Assembly (NCBI GenBank): GCA_050116035.1
Contig: JASFPJ010000253.1
Span: 1 to 5,310 of the forward strand
From: SOIA01 sp050116035
GTDB lineage: Bacteria > Acidobacteriota > Aminicenantia > Aminicenantales > Aminicenantaceae
DNA: 5,310 nucleotides
Reading direction: 5' to 3'
In this document: in pieces, positions 1 to 5,310 of the stretch
Numbering within the stretch: position 1 is the first letter of the stretch
Layout: every line of letters starts with the position of its first letter
Notes under the pieces: model-generated
The model's database searches: none
What the model saw: the letters and a program-made list of their open reading frames with translations, nothing else
Told to the model about the DNA's origin: nothing
Program-made: the position numbers and the translations under genes

Positions 1-64
1 TAAAACACTTACTTTTGAAGAGCGTCGGATAATCACTGAATACATCCGAAAATGTAAAGATTGA
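1..64 (+). CDS. 3' end of an upstream sulfatase-like/TPR paralogue (partial)
   Basis: Only the last 20 codons and the TGA stop (62-64) of this gene lie in the window; the first full codon is at 2-4. The peptide begins KTLTFEERRI and ends YIRKCKD. It aligns without gaps to the C-termini of the two complete genes downstream, which end FIRRCKE and FIRRCKD, so this is the end of another family member. By hand count it matches the 710-residue copy at 12 of the last 20 residues and the 707-residue copy at 9 of 20. The Cys third from the end is kept. The catalytic and TPR parts lie outside the window, so whether the gene is complete cannot be judged. It stops 46 bases before the next start on the same strand, which fits a shared transcript. 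Confidence 0.88.
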   Translation, partial: KTLTFEERRIITEYIRKCKD

Positions 65-85
65 AAAAAAGCGTTCATGTCTGCC

Positions 86-134
86 AGAAGAATCAGAGTG
101 AAATAGAGAAATGAAGATTCGAGTGAAAATATTA
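86..134 (+). repeat. Junction direct repeat, copy A (spacer plus start of gene)
   Basis: The last 25 bases of the spacer and the first 24 coding bases of the 707-codon gene recur at 2257-2305 with one mismatch in 49 bases (G versus A at position 108). The spacer part is agaagaatcagagtgaaata followed by gagaa. A shorter shared word, gcgttcatg, lies just upstream at 71-79. The repeat holds an in-frame TGA at 99-101, only nine bases before the ATG, which rules out a longer start for this gene. There is no strong Shine-Dalgarno sequence: AGAG at 95-98 is about 12 bases from the ATG, and AGAG at 105-108 is too close. The repeat probably marks recent duplication or gene conversion; a role in translation is possible but unproven. 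Confidence 0.85.
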
Positions 135-2234
135 GCTCCTTTAATACTACTAGTGTTGGCAGGAGGGATTTCAACAAATTTCACACTCTTGGGTTCGGTC
201 TCGGAACAGGAAGACCTGAATGTCCTGCTCATCACCATCGATACGATTCGGCCGGATAGGCTCAGTTGTTACAGCACAAAATATTTAAAGACTCCTCGAA
301 TAGAAGCACTGGCTGAGAGCGGTGTTGTGTTTGACAGGGCCTTTGCCCTTAATCCATCGACTCTTCCTTCCCACGCCAATGTGTTGTTGGGGACCACTCC
401 TCTCTTTCACGGTGTGCATGACAACGGCAAGTTTAAAGTGAGTGAAGGATTTCTCACTCTAGCTGAGTATTTGAAAGAGAGCGGGTATTCCACCGGAGCG
501 TTCATCGGAGCCTTTCCTCTCGATTCCCGTTTCGGTCTCTCTCAAGGATTTGATGTGTATGATGAATCCTATTCCCTTCCAGGCAAATTTACGCTGCCGG
601 AAAGAAGAGCAGAGGACGTGATTCAAGCGGCATTCGCATGGTTAGAGAGGCAAAATTCCAAGTGGTTTTCCTGGATTCATCTCTGGGACCCTCATACCAT
701 GTATTTTCCCCCTGAACCCTTCAGAACCAAGTTCAAAGATGACCTGTACTCGGGAGAAGTGGCTTATGTGGATTCTGAATTGGGGAAGTTGTTTGATTTT
801 CTGGAAGAAGAGGGTTTTTTAGAAAACACTCTTGTCGTTCTAACCGGTGACCATGGAGAATCGCTGGGCGAACACGGAGAACTGACTCACAACTATTTCG
901 CCTACAACAGCACGCTCTGGGCGCCTTTGATCATCGCCGGACCTGGAATTGAATCCAGACGGATTGCTGAATATGTCTGCCATGTGGATATATTTCCCAC
1001 AGTCTGCGACATTCTGGAGATGGAAAAACCTCCTTTTCTTCAAGGAGTCTCTCTCCTGCCTTTAATGGAAGGGAAGAAGATCGGAGAAAGAATCATTTAT
1101 TTTGAATCCCTGGATCCGTATTACAACATGGGATTGGCGCCTCTTCGGGGATTCATTGAAAAGGAGGGAAAGTTTTTCGACTCTCCTCTGCCCGAATTTT
1201 ATGACCTGGAGAATGATTTTAACGAAGACAAAAATATCATCGAAAGAATCGACCGAGGAACGTACAAAAAAAAGCTGGAAGAACTGATAAAAGACTTGTC
1301 TTCCGAGCAGGCAATTGACAGTGCTCGAAGGATGGACCAGGACACTCAAAAGAAACTGAGAAGCTTGGGGTACATTGCCTCTCCCACTGCGCAACTTAAA
1401 CAGGAATACGGCACAGAGGATGATTTAAAAATATTCCTTCCTTTCCAGCAAAAATTAGACAGAGCGATCATCCTGTATGACCAGGGTAAAGAAGAAGAGA
1501 GCATCCGAGAATTAGAGGAGATCATCGAGAAGAAAAAAGATATGACTCCTGCTTATCTTTACCTTCATTCTATGTACTGGGAGAAAGGGCAAGTGGACAA
1601 AGCCTTAGCAGTCATGGTGGAGGGATTCAGGAACAATCCGGAAAATTATGAAATAGTCAAAGCCTATGGGACTATTTTGGTTGAGAAGGTTGACTTAGAT
1701 AAGGGAATTGAGATTCTTCATAACGCATTGGGAATACTCGACTTTGATCCTGAAGTATTCAATAAGTTGGGATTGGCTTATATAAGGAAGGGGGAAGAGC
1801 AAAAAGCTCTTGAACATTTAAACAGAGCGCTTGAGCTGGATAACAATCATGCGGGGGTGTACGTCAATCTGGGTTCCCTCTATTTTGAGATTTTTACGAG
1901 AACAAAACGTGAAGAAGACCATGCCCAATCCATGTACAATTTTAAAAAAGCAATTGAATGCGATCCCAAGATGGCTCTCGCCTACCGGGGACTGGGTGCG
2001 GGCTATAAGGTCGCGGGACAGGTCGATGCCGCCATTTCCGTCTGGGAACAAGGCTTAAAATTAAATCCAAAAGATGATTTTATTGTGGTAAATCTCGGGT
2101 ATGCCTATTTCGAGAAAGGAGACAAAACTCAAGCACTGAAATATTTTGAGAGATACCTTTCGTTAAGAGGACAGACACTCTCTCCTGAGGAGAGTAAGAG
2201 AGTAGCTGAATTCATCCGAAGATGTAAAGAATGA
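111..2234 (+). CDS. Secreted sulfatase-like hydrolase/transferase with C-terminal TPR repeats (copy 1)
   Basis: This 707-residue protein belongs to the alkaline phosphatase superfamily, sulfatase branch, which cleaves or transfers sulfate or phosphate-type esters at a two-metal site. Residues 1-31 form a signal peptide: MKIRVK, a hydrophobic core at about 7-28, and a possible signal peptidase I site after SVS (29-31). No lipobox Cys is present, so an uncleaved anchor is the alternative. Active-site motifs are DTIRPD (44-49), TLPSH (84-88, Thr84 at the nucleophile position), HLWDPH (190-195), TGDHGE (245-250, Asp247 and His248 as likely metal ligands) and GEHGE (253-257). Because Thr replaces the formylglycine Cys/Ser and His replaces the Arg of C/S-x-P-x-R, classic sulfatase activity is doubtful. 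A linker with RSLGYI (417-422) leads to about seven TPRs over 447-688; the clearest is 547-580. The fifth (about 581-618) carries a charged insert, TRTKREEDH. The protein ends RRCKE. An in-frame TGA at 99-101 fixes the ATG at 111 as the earliest start. The substrate is unknown. Confidence 0.93.
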   Translation: MKIRVKILAPLILLVLAGGISTNFTLLGSVSEQEDLNVLLITIDTIRPDRLSCYSTKYLKTPRIEALAESGVVFDRAFALNPSTLPSHANVLLGTTPLFHGVHDNGKFKVSEGFLTLAEYLKESGYSTGAFIGAFPLDSRFGLSQGFDVYDESYSLPGKFTLPERRAEDVIQAAFAWLERQNSKWFSWIHLWDPHTMYFPPEPFRTKFKDDLYSGEVAYVDSELGKLFDFLEEEGFLENTLVVLTGDHGESLGEHGELTHNYFAYNSTLWAPLIIAGPGIESRRIAEYVCHVDIFPTVCDILEMEKPPFLQGVSLLPLMEGKKIGERIIYFESLDPYYNMGLAPLRGFIEKEGKFFDSPLPEFYDLENDFNEDKNIIERIDRGTYKKKLEELIKDLSSEQAIDSARRMDQDTQKKLRSLGYIASPTAQLKQEYGTEDDLKIFLPFQQKLDRAIILYDQGKEEESIRELEEIIEKKKDMTPAYLYLHSMYWEKGQVDKALAVMVEGFRNNPENYEIVKAYGTILVEKVDLDKGIEILHNALGILDFDPEVFNKLGLAYIRKGEEQKALEHLNRALELDNNHAGVYVNLGSLYFEIFTRTKREEDHAQSMYNFKKAIECDPKMALAYRGLGAGYKVAGQVDAAISVWEQGLKLNPKDDFIVVNLGYAYFEKGDKTQALKYFERYLSLRGQTLSPEESKRVAEFIRRCKE

Positions 2235-2256
2235 AAAATGGCGTTCATGGTTTGAA

Positions 2257-2305
2257 AGAAGAATCAGAGTGAAATAGAAAAATGAAGATTCGAGTGAAAA
2301 TATTA
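2257..2305 (+). repeat. Junction direct repeat, copy B (spacer plus start of gene)
   Basis: This is the second copy of the 49-base repeat at 86-134, differing at one base. It sits in the same place relative to the next gene, spanning the last 25 bases of the 47-base spacer and the first 24 coding bases. The spacer word gcgttcatg also recurs upstream, at 2241-2249. An in-frame TGA at 2270-2272 excludes a start upstream of 2282. In this copy the AGAG closest to the ATG is lost (aaaa instead of gaga), leaving only AGAG at 2266-2269 as a weak ribosome-binding candidate. The spacer before the third gene (4415-4460) does not carry the repeat. Confidence 0.85.
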
Positions 2306-4414
2306 ACCCCTATAATACTTTTAGTGTTAGCAGGAGGGATTTCAACACATTTCACACTCTTGGGCTCAGCCTCAGAACAGGATAACTTGAATGTCCTTCT
2401 TATATCCATTGATACGATCAGACCGGATCGAATCAGCTGTTACAGTCCAAAATACCTGAAAACTCCCCATATAGATGCTTTAGCCAAAAAAGGTGTGCTT
2501 TTTGAGAAAGCTATCGCCCATAACCCACTGACCCTTCCTTCCCATGTGAACATCCTGGTGGGGACCACTCCTCTTCATCATGGTGTTCATGAGAATTCAT
2601 TGTTCATTCTGACTGAGGATTTTCACACCCTTGCAGAATATTTGAAAGGAAAAGGATATTCCACAGGAGCCTTTATCGCTGCGTTTTCCTTGGATTCTCG
2701 TTTTGGTCTATCTCAGGGTTTTGATGTCTATGATGAGTCTTACCCCTCCAAAGCTCCCTCTGCATTCACTACTTATCAAGAAAGAAATGCCGGGAAAGTA
2801 ATCCAATCCGCTCTCGACTGGCTGGAGAAGCAGAACTCTGTATGGTTTTCCTTTATTCATATATGGGATCCGCACGCTCCCTATCTTCCTCCTGAACCCT
2901 TCAATGTGAAATTCAAGAATGATCCATACTCAGGAGAAGTGGCTTATGTTGATTCTGAGCTGAGGAAGTTATTCGATTATCTAGAAAGCAACAACCTGAT
3001 GGAGAACACCCTCGTTGTTTTAACCGGAGACCATGGAGAAGCCCTGGGTGACCACGGTGAAACCTCTCACGGCTATTTTGCATATAACTGTACGCTCTGG
3101 GTTCCGTTGATCATCGTGGGCCCGGGAATCAAGGCTGCGCACGTGGACGATTATGTGAGTCATATCGATATCTTTCCCACAATCTGTGATGTTCTGGGAA
3201 CAGAAAAACCTGACTATCTGCAGGGAATTTCTCTCCTGCCTTTGATGAAAGGGAAGAAAATAAGGAAAAGAGCCATTTACTTTGAATCCATGTATGCGTA
3301 TTACAACAGGGGATGGGCTCCTCTCCAGGGATTCATAGAAGAAAACAAGAAATTCATAGATTCTCCTTTGCCTGAATTTTATAACCTTGAAAATGACTTT
3401 GATGAGCAGAATAATCTTATCCAGAATATCGACTTAGAAGAGCAAAAAAAGAAAATGAGAAATATAATAGACAGGTTATCCTCCCTTCAAAAAATGCAGA
3501 GTCCACGAAAAGTTGACAGTGATACAATAAAAAAACTGAAAAGCTTGGGATATATTTCCTCTCGGACAACTCCATTCAAGAAGATGTACGGGCCGGAAGA
3601 TGATTTGAAAATCCTGCTTCCTTTTCAGCAAAAACACGATGCATGTGTGAATTTTTATGAAAATGGCAGGGTAGCAGAAGCTGTCAAACTCTTGAATGAT
3701 ATCATCCAGGAGAGGAAGGATTTTACTCATGCGTACCGATTCCTCTCCAAAATATATCAATTCCAGGGATTAGGAGAGGAAGCATTGGCTGTCATAGATA
3801 ACGGGTATAAAAATAATCCCGAAGATTATGGGATTATTTCTTCATACGGTTTGTTACTAGTCGGTGAAAGGAAGCCGGATAAAGGGATTGAATTTCTTCA
3901 GAAAGCTCTTGAAATCATTGATTATGATCCTGAAGTTTGGACCTATCTCGGGATTGCGTACAGTCAAAAAGGGGAGTTACAGAAAGCTCTGGAATCACAT
4001 GAGAAAGCGCTTTCCCTGGATGATACCGATGCTTTGATTTACAATAATTTGGGTCTTATTCATTTCACACTTTTCAACCAGACAAAAAATATCCAGGATC
4101 ATACCCGAGCATTGGAATATTACAAGAAAGCTATTACACTCGACCCTGGTTTGGCTTCTGCATACAATGGGCTGGGTGGAGTATTTAAAGTCATTGGCCA
4201 GATCGACAATGCCATATCGATGTGGGAGAAGACTCTGGAACTGGATCCAGATTATGATTTTCCAATCTACAACTTGGGAGTGGCCCATTTTGAAAAGGGA
4301 AACAAAGCCCAAGCCCTCAAGTATTTCGAGAGATACCTATTGTTGAAAGATAGAACCCTTTCTCATGAAGAGCGTCAGAAAATAATCGAATTCATCCGAA
4401 GATGTAAAGATTGA
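2282..4414 (+). CDS. Secreted sulfatase-like hydrolase/transferase with C-terminal TPR repeats (copy 2)
   Basis: This 710-residue paralogue of the gene at 111-2234 follows it after 47 bases. Its signal peptide is almost the same (29 of the first 33 residues), with a possible cleavage site after SAS (29-31). The catalytic motifs are all present: DTIRPD (44-49), TLPSH (84-88, Thr84), HIWDPH (193-198), TGDHGE (248-253, Asp250 and His251) and GDHGE (256-260). Like its neighbours it lacks the formylglycine Cys/Ser, so a Thr-nucleophile hydrolase or transferase is the better call. A linker with KSLGYISS (420-427) is followed by about seven TPRs from residue 450 to about 690, the clearest at 549-583, and the tail RRCKD. 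It differs from the other copies near the active site: DPHAPY where they have DPHTMY, GDHGE where they have GEHGE, and SHGYFAYNC where they have THNYFAYNS or THSYFAYNS. It has three more residues than copy 1, near positions 156-163 (PSKAPSAF versus LPGKF). A different substrate preference is an inference. The start is fixed by the in-frame TGA at 2270-2272. Confidence 0.93.
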   Translation: MKIRVKILTPIILLVLAGGISTHFTLLGSASEQDNLNVLLISIDTIRPDRISCYSPKYLKTPHIDALAKKGVLFEKAIAHNPLTLPSHVNILVGTTPLHHGVHENSLFILTEDFHTLAEYLKGKGYSTGAFIAAFSLDSRFGLSQGFDVYDESYPSKAPSAFTTYQERNAGKVIQSALDWLEKQNSVWFSFIHIWDPHAPYLPPEPFNVKFKNDPYSGEVAYVDSELRKLFDYLESNNLMENTLVVLTGDHGEALGDHGETSHGYFAYNCTLWVPLIIVGPGIKAAHVDDYVSHIDIFPTICDVLGTEKPDYLQGISLLPLMKGKKIRKRAIYFESMYAYYNRGWAPLQGFIEENKKFIDSPLPEFYNLENDFDEQNNLIQNIDLEEQKKKMRNIIDRLSSLQKMQSPRKVDSDTIKKLKSLGYISSRTTPFKKMYGPEDDLKILLPFQQKHDACVNFYENGRVAEAVKLLNDIIQERKDFTHAYRFLSKIYQFQGLGEEALAVIDNGYKNNPEDYGIISSYGLLLVGERKPDKGIEFLQKALEIIDYDPEVWTYLGIAYSQKGELQKALESHEKALSLDDTDALIYNNLGLIHFTLFNQTKNIQDHTRALEYYKKAITLDPGLASAYNGLGGVFKVIGQIDNAISMWEKTLELDPDYDFPIYNLGVAHFEKGNKAQALKYFERYLLLKDRTLSHEERQKIIEFIRRCKD

Positions 4415-4460
4415 ATGGAGCATTCGTGTTCACAGGATGACTCTAAGCAAAAATTGGAAA
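4415..4460 (+). other. Divergent spacer between copies 2 and 3
   Basis: This 46-base spacer has the same length as the other two but almost none of their sequence: neither the agaagaatcagag block nor the gcgttcatg word is kept. It contains AGGA at 4434-4437, which is too far from the ATG at 4461 to serve it well, and GGA at 4456-4458, which is too close. An ATG at 4437-4439 is in frame with the downstream gene. I see no hairpin followed by a T run, and no clear -35/-10 pair, so read-through from copy 2 is the simplest reading. Confidence 0.6.
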
Positions 4461-5310
4461 ATGAGGATTCGATTGATAAAATTAATGCGCTTCCTCATTT
4501 TTCCGTTAACGGGAATTATTTTAACAGGTTTTTCACTATCAGGTTCGATTGCGAAACAGGATGACTTGAATGTTCTCCTTATCACCATAGATACGATTCG
4601 ACCCGATAGGCTCAGCTGTTACAGCACAAAATATTTAAGGACTCCTCGTATTGAAGCTTTGGCTGAAAACGGCGTTGTGTTCGACAGAGCATTCGCCCAT
4701 AATCCAACCACTCTTCCTTCCCATGCCAATATTTTATTAGGAACCACCCCTCTGGCTCATGGAGTGCATGACAATTCAAAGTTTAGGATCAACGAAGAGT
4801 TACTCACTCTGGCCGAATTCCTGAAGGAGAGTGGATATTCCACAGGAGCTTTCATCGGAGCATTCCCTCTTGATTCCCGTTTTGGTCTATCTCAGGGATT
4901 TGATGTCTATGATGAATCTTATTCTTCTGATTCCTCGGCCAAATTTACACTGGCCGAGAGACGTGCGGAGGAAGTTGTTCATGCGGCAATGGCTTGGTTT
5001 GAGAGGCAAAACTCCAAGTGGTTTTCCTGGATTCATCTCTGGGACCCGCATACGATGTATTCCCCGCCCGAACCCTTTAAAAGCAAGTTTGAAGATGACC
5101 TCTATTCAGGTGAAGTGGCTTATGTCGATTCTGAATTGGGGAGATTGTTCGATTTTCTGGAAGAGCGGGATTTTTTTGGGAATACTCTTATTATTTTAAC
5201 AGGTGATCATGGAGAATCTTTGGGTGAGCACGGAGAACTGACTCACAGTTATTTTGCCTATAACAGCACACTCTGGGCGCCTTTGATTATTGCCGGGCCT
5301 GGAATTGATT
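4461..5310 (+). CDS. Sulfatase-like hydrolase/transferase, copy 3 (5' part, cut by window end)
   Basis: The frame is open from the ATG at 4461 to the window edge, giving 283 complete codons; no stop has been reached. The motifs DTIRPD (44-49), TLPSH (84-88, Thr84), HLWDPH (192-197), TGDHGE (247-252) and GEHGE (255-259) are intact, so the visible part looks functional. The catalytic part is closest to copy 1: 107 of 120 residues are the same over 36-155, while copy 1 and copy 2 share 90 of 120. The signal peptide is unlike the other two, starting MRIRLIKLMR with core FLIFPLTGIILTGF and a possible cleavage after SIA (29-31). Its length is the same, which supports the ATG at 4461. An in-frame ATG at 4437 would add eight residues, and an ATG at 4485 would remove eight; both are less likely. 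A TPR region like that of the other copies is expected beyond 5310 but is not seen here. Confidence 0.9.
   Translation, partial: MRIRLIKLMRFLIFPLTGIILTGFSLSGSIAKQDDLNVLLITIDTIRPDRLSCYSTKYLRTPRIEALAENGVVFDRAFAHNPTTLPSHANILLGTTPLAHGVHDNSKFRINEELLTLAEFLKESGYSTGAFIGAFPLDSRFGLSQGFDVYDESYSSDSSAKFTLAERRAEEVVHAAMAWFERQNSKWFSWIHLWDPHTMYSPPEPFKSKFEDDLYSGEVAYVDSELGRLFDFLEERDFFGNTLIILTGDHGESLGEHGELTHSYFAYNSTLWAPLIIAGPGID

Larger units (their letters stand above)
1..5310 (+). repeat. Tandem array of paralogous sulfatase-like/TPR genes
   Basis: At least four consecutive members of one family lie head to tail in the window, two of them cut by its edges. The two complete units, each gene plus its following spacer, are 2171 bases (111-2281) and 2179 bases (2282-4460), so the period is nearly constant. 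The copies have diverged in protein sequence but stay alignable along their full visible length. This is a gene amplification, not a mobile element: I see no transposase and no terminal inverted repeats. The array may extend beyond both edges. Confidence 0.92.

Noticed and set aside
111..206. Lipoprotein signal (lipobox) in the N-terminal region
   Set aside because: No Cys occurs in the first 50 residues of any of the three visible N-termini, so lipid attachment is not supported.
840..1394. Minus-strand open frames of 67 and 110 codons inside copy 1, with similar ones at 1818-2051, 3476-3760 and 3995-4312
   Set aside because: They lie wholly inside the long coding genes, have no recognisable domain, and are not kept at matching places in the two paralogues.
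2238..2255. Five-codon mini-ORF (MAFMV) in the spacer before copy 2, considered as a leader peptide
   Set aside because: Its ATG is not conserved in the otherwise similar spacer before copy 1, and no attenuator structure is seen.
2235..2281. Terminator or promoter between copies
   Set aside because: I find no GC-rich hairpin with a T run and no convincing -35/-10 pair in any of the three short spacers.
4437..4460. Upstream in-frame ATG as the start of copy 3
   Set aside because: It would add eight residues before the signal peptide. The ATG at 4461 aligns with the paralogue starts and gives the same 31-residue leader.
4415..4564. A 49-codon frame starting with the ATG right after the stop of copy 2 (MEHSCSQDD...)
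   Set aside because: It overlaps the signal peptide region of copy 3 in another frame, has no ribosome-binding site or recognisable feature, and the other junctions hold no equivalent.
4831..5199. A 122-codon plus-strand open frame starting MDIPQELSS
   Set aside because: It is a shifted-frame shadow of copy 3, whose own frame stays open here and carries the conserved catalytic motifs.

Overview
The window is a head-to-tail tandem array of one gene family on the + strand. It holds the last 20 codons of one copy (1-64), two complete copies (111-2234, 707 codons; 2282-4414, 710 codons) and the first 283 codons of a further copy (4461 to the window end). The gaps are only 46, 47 and 46 bases, and I see no convincing terminator or promoter between copies, so the array probably forms one operon that continues past both ends of the window.

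Each complete product has the same three-part layout. It starts with a signal peptide of about 31 residues. A sulfatase-like (alkaline phosphatase superfamily) catalytic domain follows, spanning roughly residues 36-340, with a linker carrying a SLGYI motif near residue 420. The C-terminal part is a run of about seven tetratricopeptide (TPR) repeats ending in a conserved CKD/CKE tail. The metal-site motifs (DTIRPD, DPH, TGDHGE, G[ED]HGE) are intact. The usual sulfatase formylglycine site C/S-x-P-x-R is replaced in all three visible copies by T-L-P-S-H. The enzymes are therefore better called sulfatase-like hydrolases or transferases with a probable Thr84 nucleophile than true sulfatases. They should act outside the cytoplasmic membrane, with the TPR part binding a protein partner or organising a complex. 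The substrate cannot be read from the sequence.

The copies are related unevenly. In the signal-peptide region and the preceding spacer, copies 1 and 2 are nearly the same and copy 3 is very different. In the catalytic domain, copy 1 is clearly closer to copy 3 than to copy 2. This patchwork points to recombination or gene conversion within the array, and the copies also differ around the active site.

The organism is a bacterium, probably Gram-negative, with moderate GC by eye. Sulfatase-like/TPR fusions with this kind of linker are familiar to me from Acidobacteria and Candidatus Aminicenantes-type genomes, but this placement is only an inference. There are no RNA genes, insertion sequences, CRISPR arrays or gene-free stretches longer than 47 bases.
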